Shown here piece after piece: positions 11,860 through 23,705 of a stretch of 64,000 nucleotides of DNA. Position numbers and translations under genes: made by a program. The stretch is from contig JAQQWL010000005.1 of NCBI GenBank assembly GCA_038363925.1, positions 3,472,001 through 3,536,000 on the forward strand. Reading direction: 5' to 3'. Position 1 is the stretch's first letter; the number at the start of each line of letters is the position of its first letter. The DNA comes from Apiospora phragmitis (Eukaryota > Ascomycota > Sordariomycetes > Amphisphaeriales > Apiosporaceae). A model generated the notes under the pieces. It saw only the letters and a list, made by a program, of their open reading frames with translations, was not told the origin of the DNA and did no database searches.

Positions 11860-13245
11860 ATAATAATAAATTACGAATAATATTTTACGAATTAAATAAT
11901 AACTTTTTTTATATAAATAAAAAATAAAAACGCCGAGAAATAATTTATTAAGGTTTTAAAAACTTTATTATATAAACTCTAACTTATATAACGAGCCCTC
12001 GGAAAAAGATTTAAAAAAAAATCGCTCTCTATACCTTAATCGTATAAGCTTACTAAAAAGTTTCGGAGCTTATACCGGCCCTTATTAATTAAAAGCTAAT
12101 ATATAAAACGTTATTTCGAACCTTTACGTATCGCTAAATATAATAGCGGACTAAATATTATCGAAATAATATTTAACGGAGAAACTATATCGAAACTCGT
12201 TTATAAATACGTACTTAATTAATAAACGTATAAAAAGAAACCGACTAGCCTACGGTAATAAATTACCGTATAATAGCTAACTATTAGGATAAAAAAGAAT
12301 CCAGCGACCCGCCGGCACTTTCCGACCAAGATTACCATACAGGAACCGGAAGTTCGAACAAGGAACCTACCGAATCTACTATAAGCAAAGCTATTAATTA
12401 ATAAACTACCTAGCCGAAAAGCGAACCCATATAATAACCTAATACTTTTAAACTTATAATAACGTTAGACAAGATCTCTTTATTTAAAAAAAATATAAGG
12501 ATTTCGTCCGAAACTAAAAAGGGAAAAAAAAGGAGCTAAAAAACGACGAAAAGGAGTACGACTATCTCGATTTAGAAAACACATAATAAAGTATTACTTA
12601 CTTAATAAACGCCGCGTTTTATTACCGGCTTATTAACGAAAATATTTATTTTATAAATATTTAATTAAATTAAGAATAATAAACGAAAAAAAATTAATAA
12701 TCGATATTATATCGCTCCGAAAATCGTATAAAAAAAGGGAGATCTAAGAGATCTATTAAATCGACGGCCGAAATAACTTTATAAACGCCTTTACTAAAAA
12801 ATCTCTAAATAAAGCCCTCGAATAGCTAATATTAATTAACAGGTTAATTATAGGCGTAAAAGCGTACGTTAAGAAACTAAACTCGTACGGCGAATAAAAA
12901 AAAAGAAAAAGAGAGAGATATCTTCTTCTTTAATAAGGTATAACGTATCGCGATATACGATAACGCCTTTATTATTATTATTATTTTTATTATTATTATT
13001 ACTTTTAATTAATAATAAAAAAGTAATATATATTAATATATAATAATTTTCCTTATTATTATTATTATTAAAAAACTTATTACTTAATTAAATTAATATT
13101 AAAAAAGTATAATATCACTTATACGGCTTAAATAAGCACCGAATACTAAATTAACGCAACTCATCTATACGAGACCTTTATAAAAAGAAGACTCGTCTTA
13201 AAAAAGGGAGCTACCTAAATTTATTATTAAAATAAAAACTGCTAA

Positions 13246-13452
13246 TATTAGAATAATAAGAACTAAAGTTTTCTATATTACCTTAAAAAGGGTGCCACGT
13301 ACCTGCGCGCACGAACCCTTTTCTATTTTATAAAGAGGGGCATACGATACCCTTCGTAGCTAACAAAGAAGATAGATATAAATAATAGAATATAACGATT
13401 AAACCTCGATTAAACCCGGAACCTATACGTACGTACGAAAGCTCATTTAACA
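13246..13452 (+). repeat. Copia LTR inside the composite
   Basis: 207 bp, ending CATTTAACA with the terminal CA unmutated. Upstream is the RNase H end of copy 3. Downstream is not a leader but the middle of another Copia interior, so it is the 3' LTR of an element inserted into that interior. Confidence 0.85.
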
Positions 13453-16400
13453 CCGGGATTAAAAAAAGGATAAAAAAGAGTTAAAAAATAACGAAAAGAA
13501 GTACGACTACCTCGATTTAAAAGATATATAATAAAATATTATTTACTTAATAGACGCCGCGTTCTATTACCGGCTTATTAACCAGGATATTTATTTAGAA
13601 ATTATTATACAGGCCGACTAATTTAACCTTAATAGCTTATATAACTAAACTTATTAAAGAGAGTTTTAAAATATCGGCGCCGCCTTATTTTTAATAATTA
13701 AAAAGCTTTAAATAAAAGTTTATATATAAAAGAACCTGAACGTATAAATTAATTACACCTTGGGAAGCGTCGAAATTAAGTTTAAAAGCTTAAGGCTTAT
13801 CTCGTTGATTAGAATAATCGATATACGGAACTTATTAAAAATAACTAGGTATTATATTTTAAATATTATAACCCTTTTCTTATTTTTATTATATAACGTT
13901 AACCGGTTTAAAGCGTATTATAATAATATTTTTAATTTTATTATATAAAAAAATAATAAAATACTCTTTATAATTAAGAAATAAGGACACCTATTCTTTA
14001 ATACCGGCCGTATAAAAACGATATTATATTTTATTAAAAAATAGTTTCGATACTTCTACCGACGTTTTAAATACTTTTATATAGAGAAGCTCTATACTTT
14101 TTTTAAAGAATACCGGCTACGATAACGTTAACCTTACTATTCTCGACGAGATTTAAAAGTTTTACTTTTAATATTAAATATATAATCCGGCGTTATAAAG
14201 ATTTAAATTCTCGTTATAAAATAAATATAACTTTAATTACGAAGTTATTATAAACGTTATTTATATTAATAAATAAAATGTATTTTATATAATTAATACG
14301 AGTACGTTTTTTTAAAGGTTAAATTTTTATATTCGCTTAACGTATAAAATATTTAAAATACCTTTTATAAATACTAGATATATATATATATTAGGGACCC
14401 TTTAAATATATTTCGTATAATGCGGGTACGTATTTTTAAAAAGAGTTTCGAGATTATATATAAATAATAGGAATTATTTATAAATAGATACTTATCGAAG
14501 CTTATTAAGTAATAAGTAAAGTTAAACGAGTATACGTTCCGTTACGTAGGGCTTTTAATATTTTATAAAAAAATTTCGGTTATTATATAAATATCGAAAT
14601 AATATTTTAAATAATAATTAAAGTATTAAACGACACGGCTGGCCTTAATAATCTAATATTTACTTTATTCGTATTTAAAATATACCCCCGTATTAATAAG
14701 AACTTATTATTATTATTAAAAATTTAAGTATAAGGAGAAGCCGTATAAAAAGTAATAAAAATACTCCGGAAAATACGTGCGGACGTCGAGATTTACCGAG
14801 CTCTAAATACTCGGAATAGACTAGCTATTTATAATATTTTAATACTCCCGCTTCGGAGCGAAGTCTTAATTTAATGAGAAAAAGAAGGATAAATTAAACT
14901 ATATAAGATAATAGTTATTAAAATTATATAATCCGAATAAATACTTTAAACGGCCCGAAGGCTTTTCGAGTAATTTAAATTAAGCCGTATTACTAGGAGG
15001 AAGCCGGAAAACTATACGATTAACCGGAATTATAAATAGATCCGGAATAGCCGGTAAATACTTTAAATATTAAACCGATAATCGAGGAAATTATAGTAGC
15101 TCCGGTACACCGTAGCCGGGGACAACCGAAAAAATACCTACTTCGGAACGTTCGAGCCGCTATATTCCTTATTTAAAAAGAATAGGAGAATTACGACTTA
15201 ACGGTAAAGCATTAATAAGACGAGGTTATTACCTTATTTAGATACCCGTTTTAGGAGTCTAACGTGGAAGAGATTAATAACCTCGCCGTATAAAGAGTTT
15301 TCGAATTTATCCGATTTAACTTAAATAAGTATACCGGCCGGAAGATTTTTAAGACCCGGCTAATATAAGAGATTAAGGGTAAAACTACGAAACTATACAA
15401 GAAGTCTAGGCTCGTAATATAGGGTTATAAAGATATAGAAAAGGAGGCTATTTTAACCTAGTTATTAATAATTTAATAAATGAGCTAAAGATTTATTTTA
15501 ACCTTCGGGCCGACCCTAATCCGAGACTTTAATATATAAGGCGAGCTACGCGATATTATATAAGCGTATACTTAATCGCACGATAAGATGAACCGATTAA
15601 TCTATATACGCTTATTAATAAAGCTTAAGAACAGGTATCTAAAAGGAACGCTACTTTAAATTATATTACCCCTATATAAACTAATAAAATTAGGATTTTA
15701 TTAATTTAAAACCTATTATAACTATTATGTATAAAATTTAAAAATAATAGTATTAATATATAATACTTACTTATTATTTATTACGAATAGACCGAACACT
15801 TTTAATATTATAATAATATAAACCGATAATACGTTTAGCTTCCCTATAACCCCTTTTTATAAAAAAGAGGAAAAAAAGCGAATAAAAGAATAATTCCGTG
15901 TAAAGCTAAAAAATATCTTAACCGAAAATGCGCTAATCAAATTTAAGAAAAGTAAGATTTAATTAAAATTATACGATATTTCTTTCGAATAAAAGGGATA
16001 AGCTAATTAATTAAAGCCTATTAACCCGAAAGTTATTAATAAAGATTAATAGTATATTTCTTAACGAGTAAAAAAAGTATATTTAGTATTTATTTATTAA
16101 TTAAAAGTAGTTTATAACTTATTTATTATTATTTAAATATAAACCTTAAAAGATAAGGATATTAAAAGCTTAAATAAGTGTATTAATTAATAAATTTAAA
16201 ACTTAATACATAACTTAAAGTATATCCCGCTTAATCTTTATTATATAAAGATATATATTTTTACCGATAGCTTATTCGTAAATAACGAGGACTTAACTTC
16301 TTAATTTAAATACATAATTTTATTAAACTAACAGATAAATTATATAAAGGATTAGGTCGAAATTTAAAATAATATTATTTATTAGACTCGATTAAATATA

Positions 16401-17134
16401 AAAGAGTTATACGGAGCGTATTAATTAGCGAACTATTCGGCACGATTTCTAGTATAGATAGCGGTATTATATTAAATACCACGTTTAAAAGAATTATACG
16501 AACTTTAAGATTTTAAGATATATTAATAATCTTTTATATAAATTCGAGGTCTTTTTATAACTACTTAATTAAATTAGGTATAATAAATAAAAAGAGGCTT
16601 ATAATTAATATTATATCTTTTTAAGAATTATACGAAAGAAGAGAGATCTTATAAATTTATTATATTAATAGTAAATATAACCCGGTAAACGCCCTTACTA
16701 AAATATCCTTAAATAAGGCCTTCGAGTAAATAGTCTTAATAAATAGCCTTACCGTACGTATAGAAGCGTATATCGAGAGGCTAGACTCGTATGTCCTTAA
16801 TAAAGTATAACGTATCGTAATATACGACGGTACCTTTATTATTATTACTATTTTTAAACCGTTATTTTTAATTTATAATGAAAAATAATATACGTTAATA
16901 TATAATAACTTCCCTTATTACCGTTATTATTATTAAACGATTAGAATAATTAATTAAGAAGACTTATTACCCGATAAAATTAACGTCAAGAAGGTACAGT
17001 ATCACCTGTACGGCTCAGGCAGGCACCGAATACCGGATTAGCGTAACCTATCTATACGAGACCCTCGAGAAGGGAAGGCCCGTATTTAAAAAGGGGAACA
17101 GGCTAATTCTATCGCTAAAATAAAAAACTGCTAA
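13453..17134 (+). pseudogene. RIP-degraded Copia pol (integrase-reverse transcriptase-RNase H)
   Basis: The first about 150 bp match 3240-3385 of copy 1. The sequence then continues into pol segments that the deletion derivatives lack. Between stops, reading frames give fungal Copia signatures: EIKGKTTKLYKKSRLVI.GY near 15370-15440 (start of reverse transcriptase), a segment near 16255-16300 resembling FTDSLFVNNEDL, and RNase H pieces including YLIKLG near 16565 and NALTKISLNKAFE near 16690-16730. Stops are dense throughout. Expected upstream gag is absent, so this is a 5'-truncated interior ending in the LTR at 17135. Confidence 0.85.
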
Positions 17135-17355
17135 TATTAAAACAGTAGGAATTAAGGTTTTTTATATTATTTTAAAAGGGGTGCTAAGTGCCTGCGTATA
17201 CGAACCCTTTTTTAGTTTTATTAAAAGAGGTATACGATACCCCTCATAGCTCGTATTAAAGATAAAAGTAAATAATATAAATAATAAAGTATAGTAATAT
17301 AACTTCGATTAAACTCGGAACTCATTTATAAGTACGTACGAAAGCTTATTTAATA
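17135..17355 (+). repeat. Copia LTR inside the composite
   Basis: 221 bp without the duplicated start of the two outer LTRs. It ends the pol block before it. The sequence after it (from 17356) does not resemble the leader seen after other LTRs. Confidence 0.8.
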
Positions 17356-17500
17356 GTTTATACGATAAATGAGAAGGTATATAAAGTATAATAATCGAGT
17401 TCGCTTTATAATAAAGCTTGAAAGTTATTAAGTGTTGGCTTTCGTAGCCGTTTAAGACTAGGAGGCGATAACGACCCTTTGTACGAGACCTAGTATATTA
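17356..17500. other. Short unassigned insert with weak RIP footprint
   Basis: About 145 bp that I could not align to any other part of the composite. It keeps several TG dinucleotides (for example AAGTGTTGGC), unlike its neighbours, which suggests a single-copy or later-arrived segment. After it the sequence rejoins Copia interior homologous to about 2655 onward. Confidence 0.4.
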
Positions 17501-20500
17501 ATTAAAGTTTTAAAAATCTTATTAAATAAGCTTTAACTTGTATAACGAGCCCTTAGAAAGAGATTCGAAAAAGAGATCGCTCTCTATACTTTAATCGTAC
17601 GAGCCTACTGGGGAGTTCTAAAACCTATACCGGCCCTTATTAATTAAAAGCTAATATACGAAGCGCTATTTTCGGACCTTCGCGTATCGCTAAGTATAAT
17701 AGTAGACTAGAGGCTCTCGGAACGATATTTAACGGAGGAACTATATCGAAACCCGGCTATAAACACGTACTTAACCGATAAACGGTTTATAAATAACCGT
17801 ATAAAAAGAAATAAACTAGCCTACGGCAATAAATTATTATATAATAGCCGACCACTAAAACAGGATAAGAATTAGCGACTTACGAACATGTTCCGATCTA
17901 AGCTATCGTATAAGGATCGGCAGTTCGAATAAAAAATTTACCGAATTTATTATAAATAAGGTCATTAATTAATAAATTATTTAATTATAAAAAGAACTTA
18001 TATAATAATTTAATATTTTTAAACGTATAATAATATTAAATAGAAACTCTTTACTTAAATAAATACGAGGATTTCGTCCGAAACTAAAAAAAAAAGAGGA
18101 GCTAAAAAATAACGAAAAATAATATAATTACTTTAATCCGGAAAACGCATAATAAAATATTACTTACTTAACGAACGCCGCGTTTAATTACTAGCTTATT
18201 AATAAAGATATCTATTATTTAAAAGCTACCGTATAAGCCGACTAATTTAACCTCAATAGCTCGTATAACTAGACTTATTAAAAAAAGTTTTAAAATATCG
18301 GCGCTGCCTTACTTTTAATAATCGAAAAGCCTTAAATAAAAGCTTATATATAAAAAAACCTAGACGTATAAATTAATTAAACCTCGGGAGAGCCGAAATT
18401 AAGATTAAAAGCTTATTTTATTAATTAAAATAATTAATATACGAAACCGATTAAAAATAACTAAGTATTATATCTTAAATATTATAACTTTTTTTTATTC
18501 TCGCTATATAACACCGACTAGCTTAAAACGTATTATAATAATATTTTTAATTTTATTATATAAAAAGATAGCGAAATTTTTCTTATAATTAAGAAATAAA
18601 GATATTCGTTCTTTAATACCGGCCGTATAAAAACGACGTTATATTTTATTAAAAAACAGTTTCGATACCTCTATTAATAGTTTAAACACCCTCGTATAAA
18701 AAAGCTCTATACGTTTTAAAAAATCGTTAATTATAACGATATTAACCCTATTATTCTTAAAGAGATTTAAAAGTTTTACTCTTAATATTAATCGCACGAT
18801 CCGGTATTATAAAAATTTAAATTCTTATTATAAAACGAATACGACTTTAATTACGAAATTATTATAAACGTTATTTATATCAAGAAATAAAACGCACTTT
18901 ACGTAATCGATTCGAATACGTCTTTTTATACGGCTATATTTCTATGTTTATTTCATATATAAAATATTTAAAATACCTTTTACAGGTATTAAATATATAT
19001 ATATTAAAAACCTTTTAACTATATTTCGTATAATCGGGGTATATATTTTTAAAATGAACTTTAAAATTATATATAAATGATAAGAATTATTTATAAATAA
19101 ATACTTATCGAAACTTATTAAATAATAAATAAAATTAAACGAATATACGTTTTATTATATAAAACGTTCGATATTTTATAAAAGAATTTCGGTTATTAAA
19201 TAAATACTGAAATAATACTTTAAATAATTATTAAAGCTTTAAATAATACGGCTAGCCTTAACGACTTAATACTTACCTTACTCGTATTCGAAATATACCT
19301 TCGCATCGACGAGAACTTATTACCGTTACCGGTGATCTAAGCACGAGGAGAAGCCGTATAAAAAATAATAAAGATACTCCGGAAAATATGTACGAATATC
19401 GATATTTACCGAGCTCTAAATACTCGGAACGGACCGGCTATTTATAATATCTTAATACTCCCGCTTCGAAATAAAGTCTTAATTTAATAAAAAAAAAAAT
19501 AAACCGAACTATATAAAATAACAGTTATTAAAAACTATACGATCTAAGTAAACACCCTAGACGGCTCGAAAGCCTTTCGAATAATTTAAATTAAGCCGTA
19601 TTACCGGGAAGAAGCCGGATATATAACTAGATCCGGAATAACTAATAAATACCCCAAATACTAAACCGATAGCTAAGGAAATTACGGTAGCTCCTGTACA
19701 ACGTGACCGGGGACGACCTAAAAAATATCTACCCCGGAACGCTCTAACCGCCGTATTTTTTATTTAAAAAAAAATAAAAGAATTACGACTTAATAATTGA
19801 ATTCTAGTAAGACGGTATTATTACCTCGTTTAAATATTTATTTTAAAAGTTTAACGCGAAAAAGATTAATAATCTCGCCGCATAAAGAGTTTTCGAATTT
19901 ATATAATTCGACCTAAGTATACCGGCCAGAGATTTTTAAAACACGGCTCGTATAAGAAATTAAGGGCAAAATTACGAAGTTATATAAGAAGTTTAAGCTC
20001 GTAATATAAAGTTATAGAAATAAAAAAAAGGCTATTTTAACTTAATTATTAATAATTTAAAGGATAAATTAAAAACTCTTATTAACCCTTAAACCGACCT
20101 TAATCCGAAACTTTAATATATAAAGCGAGCTACGTAATATTATATAAATATATATTTAATTATATAATAAACTAAACCGACTAGTTTATATATATTTATT
20201 AATAAAACTAAAGACTTAATATTTTAAATCGTATTACCCCTATACGGACTAATAAAGTCGAGACTTTACTAATTTAAAATATATTATAATTATTACGTAT
20301 AAAATTTAGAAATAATAATTTTAATATATAACGCTTATTTATTATTTATTACGAATAGATCGGATACTTTCGGTATTATAATAATATAAATTAACGATAC
20401 GTTTAGCTTTATTATAACCCTTTTTTCTTATAAAAAGGAGAAAAGCTAGTAAAGTAACGATTTTATATAAAGCTAAAAAACATCTTAATTAAAAGTACGC

Positions 20501-21652
20501 CGATAAAATTTAACGAAAACAAGATTCGATTAAAATCGTATAATATCTTTTTCGAATAAAAGAGATAAGTTAATTAATTAAAACCTATCGACTTAAAAGC
20601 TATTAATAAAAACTAGTAGTATATTTCTTAACTAGTAAGACGGGTATACTTAATATTTATTTATTAGTTAAAAATAGCGTACGACTTGTTTATCGCCGCT
20701 TAAATATAAAATTTAAAAAATAAAGATATTAAGAGCTTAAACGAGCGTATTAATTAATAAATCTAGAACTTAATACGGGGCTTAAAATATATCCCGCTTA
20801 ACTTTTATTATATAAAAATATATATTTTTATCGACGGCTCGTTTATAAATAACGAGGATTTAAGTTTTTAATTTAAATTTATAATTTCATTAAGCTAAGA
20901 AATAAATTATATAAAAAATAAATTTAAAATTTAAAATAATATTATTTATTAAAGCTTAACGAAATATAAAAAAGTTATACGGAGCGTATTAATTAATAAA
21001 CTATATAACACGATTTCCGATATAAGTAATAATATTATATTAAGCACCACGCTTAAAAGAGTTATATAAACCTTAAGATTTTAAAATATATTAATAACTT
21101 TTTATATAAAAAGAGGCTTATAATTAATATTATATCCCTCCGAGAGTCGTATAAGAAAAGGGAGATCTTATAAATCTATTACATCGATAATAAAGACAAC
21201 CCGGCAAACGCCCTCACTAAAATATCCCTAAATAAAGCCTTCGGGTAAATAGTTTTAATAAACAGCCTTACCGTATATATAAAAGCGTATATTAAAACGC
21301 TAGACTCGTACGTTATTTATAAAATATAACGTATCGTGATATATAACGGCACCCTTATTATTATTACTACTTTTAAACCGTTTTTTTAATTTATAACGAA
21401 AAGTAATATATATTAATATATAATAACTTCTCTTATTACCGTTATTATTATTAAACGATTAAAATAATTAATTAAAAAGATTTATTACCCGATAAAATTA
21501 ACGTTAAAAAAGTATAACATTACCTATACGGCTTAAGGAGGCACCGAATACCGGATTAACGTAACCCATCTATACGAGACCCTCGAGAAGGGAAGGCCCG
21601 TATTTAAAAAAGGGAACAAGCTAATTCTATCGCTAAAATAGAAAACTGCTAA
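17501..21652 (+). pseudogene. RIP-degraded Copia interior with pol, second copy
   Basis: 17500-18200 aligns with the gag-to-pol part of copy 1 (about 2655-3385). 18200-21300 aligns with the pol block 13600-16760, including the RNase H end (NALTKISLNKAF near 21200-21240). A short deletion near 21100 removes part of the RNase H segment present in the other copy. It ends in the LTR at 21653. There is no open reading frame of any length, and the CpA-to-TpA footprint is strong. Confidence 0.8.
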
Positions 21653-21873
21653 TATTAGAACTATTAAAATAGCAGGAACTACGGTTTTCTATATTACTTT
21701 AAAAAAAGTGCCGCGTACTTACGCGTATAAACCCCTTTTCTATTTTATTAAAAAAGGTATACGATACCCCTTATAGCTAGCACTAGAAATAGATATAAAT
21801 AAAAAAATATAGTAATATAACTTTTATTAAACTCGGAACTTATTTATATATATATATAAAAGCTTATTTAATA
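21653..21873 (+). repeat. Copia LTR, right end of the composite
   Basis: 221 bp with the same duplicated 9-bp start as 7166-7386. It is followed by the flank ATTAT and then repeat X. Confidence 0.85.
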
Positions 21874-22310
21874 ATTATATCGACGATTTATTTTTATTTT
21901 AAAGTTAAAGTAACGGTTAATAAAGCGTTTAATTTAATACTTATCGACGCGCTCGTCGCCGCGCGACGCTGTAAAAATATTAACTATATCTTTTATATTA
22001 ATTATATTTAAAAGTATTGTTTAAATATTTAAATTAATTATATAATTATAAAGTACCTTTTTAATTATATTTCATTTATATTATAAATATCGGATTTTAT
22101 ATTATAAAGTTTAATTATTAATTTAATAATATAAAATAAAATAAAAAATAATATATATTTTTATAATTAAATAAGAAAATATTTAAATATATTTTATAAA
22201 CTATATTAAATTATTAATTAAATTCTTATATTTAAATATTTTATATTATAATTTAAAAATAATTATTTAAATAATATATATTTATAACTTATACTCGTTA
22301 AAGTTTTAAT
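21874..22310. repeat. Repeat X, copy 2, right part, and end of the AT-rich block
   Basis: 21888-22010 aligns with 5565-5670, completing the second copy of repeat X. From about 22030 the sequence is almost pure A/T with hardly any CG. The composition then switches within a few tens of bases to balanced, coding-like sequence at about 22310. Confidence 0.6.
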
Positions 22311-22368
22311 TCCTTAATATTTTAATACAAAAGTCTTTATACGAAGTCTCAACTCATAAACAAAGGAG

Positions 22369-23174
22369 ATGGCACCAACTCCCGTTCTCATCACCGGAGC
22401 AAACAGGGCCTCGGCGAGGGCCTCCTGCAGCGCTAACTCGCCAAGCCCAACCATACCGTCATCGCTGCGAACCGGAACCCGGCTCACCCGTCCTCGCAGG
22501 CGCTGGCCGGCCTGCCCACGGGCGAAGGCAGCCGTGATCGACCAAGAACCGTTCGTCGCCGTCGACGAGCTCCAGCAGAAGCATGGGATCCACTGCCTGG
22601 ATATCGTCATTGCCAACGCCGGGATCGCCGAGGTCGGCCCCCCACGTCGCCGATCTCAAGCTGGACGACCTCCGATTCCACATGGCGCCCAATGTCTACG
22701 GCTTCCTGGCGACGTATCAGGCCACTCGGCCTCTGCTCCGGAAGTCGTTCAAGGAGCCCATATTCGCACCCATGGGATCCACTGCTGGCTGTTTGGAGTA
22801 GGTATGTCTTTTCATCAGGGTGTCTTTTTCGATCCTCTTTCCTTTCGATCTGCTTCCTCGATGTTAATGCTTGCAGCATACTGTAGAAACCAACCCCAAT
22901 TCCCAATGCTACGTATGGACCAACTAAGGCGGTGGTGAGCTGGGACACCATCAGGATCAATGCAGAGGACGACTGGCTCAACGCCTTCATTCTGGTTCCT
23001 GGATCCGTGCTCCCCGATCTGGGTGATTGGGGTGCTCGGGCGCTGGGTATGGAGAGGGCCTTCATCACTGTCAAGGAGTCGTGCGATAGCATGATCCATG
23101 TTTTGGACAAATCGAGCAAGGAACAGAATGGCGGGAAGATGGTCGATTGGAATGGGGACATTTGTCCTTGTTAG
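22369..23174 (+). pseudogene. Short-chain dehydrogenase/reductase (norsolorinic acid ketoreductase-like), broken
   Basis: The translated pieces match NAD(P)-dependent SDRs of the aflatoxin Nor-1 (AflD) type. They are VLITGANR (Rossmann glycine motif), NHTVIAANRNP, HGIHCLDIVIANAGIAEVGP, APMGSTAG (active-site Ser region), YGPTK (catalytic Tyr at 22914, Lys at 22926) and INAEDDWLNAF with a C-terminal GGKMVDWNGDICP. One intron is likely (22802-22876). The pieces lie in different frames: a G seems lost at 22406-22408, a C gained at 22638-22643, there is a TAA after LLQR near 22433, and indels lie near 22535 and 22900. Catalytic residues survive, so decay is recent or partly sequencing error. It is the first gene beside the RIP block, only about 60 bp past the boundary. 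Confidence 0.8.
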
Positions 23175-23705
23175 AATTCTTTCTGTCCCGATTGGACCAT
23201 TGGATCCTTCGGTTTTGTTTCAACTACCCACAATCCATCCCACGTTACGTCACAGCCCTCATCTGCAGTCGCTTCTATGTAATGACCCAACCCACGACGC
23301 TACAAATGCGTTGGGTCGGGAGTGTTTGATGTGCCCAATTTGCCATAATAAGATTCGGCATAATTATAGACTGGATGACCTTGTTTCGGATGATGCAATG
23401 AGCACCTGTATGACTTGTAGATGCAGGGGTTTGGAACCCAATGCCAGCCCGGGTAGTAACATCGGTCATCCCATCTCATCGCACGTGACGTGGCCAACAA
23501 GCAATCAACTTGCTTGTGCCCGGCCAGCTTTCATACGCCTCGTAGTTAACCCCTCGGTGTTCGCTCATTTGGATTGAATCATTAATCTTTGAATCTCTCC
23601 CACAATCGCATATGGAGGAGCTAACGAAAAGGAGTATGCTATCAAAGTCCCAAGTTGAAGCGAGTATACGCAGAGCATTACGAAAAAGGGGACCACTTGA
23701 GAAAC
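23175..23705. other. Intergenic, nothing recognised
   Basis: About 530 bp between the SDR remnant and the SUR7-like gene. Short overlapping reading frames occur on both strands but none has family-like sequence. It presumably holds the promoter of the downstream gene. Confidence 0.5.

Larger units (their letters stand above)
7387..13452 (+). mobile_element. Pol-deleted Copia derivative (copy 3), interrupted by 8708-11859
   Basis: The interior 7387-8707 plus 11865-13245 aligns end to end with the interior of copy 1 (1245-3984), including the same pol-deletion join near 12631-12665, and ends in the LTR 13246-13452. The 3' flank CCGGG does not match the flank of the left LTR. This fits an original insertion into another Copia element followed by recombination that removed its own 5' flank. 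Confidence 0.75.
7166..21873 (+). mobile_element. 14.7 kb composite of nested and recombined Copia-type elements
   Basis: The two end LTRs (7166-7386 and 21653-21873, both 221 bp) share a 9-bp duplicated start (TATTA-AAC twice) that no other LTR here has, so they were probably the LTR pair of one element. The flanks, ATGAT (7161-7165) and ATTAT (21874-21878), are an imperfect 5-bp duplication in repeat X. Internal LTRs at 13246-13452 and 17135-17355 and a complete nested element (8708-11859) show later insertions. The order suggests insertion inside the first element followed by LTR-LTR deletion. All of it is RIP-mutated. Confidence 0.75.

Noticed and set aside
13760..13948. 62-codon open frame inside the AT-rich block
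   Set aside because: It lies within RIP-degraded Copia pol and has no recognisable sense. It is a chance gap between stops.
1..22310. AT-rich block as a centromere or mitochondrial insertion
   Set aside because: The content is resolvable as nested transposons with a RIP footprint. Nothing resembles mitochondrial genes, and no evidence specific to centromeres is visible.
22607..23161. 184-codon minus-strand frame
   Set aside because: Antisense to the SDR remnant, whose conserved motifs are all on the plus strand.
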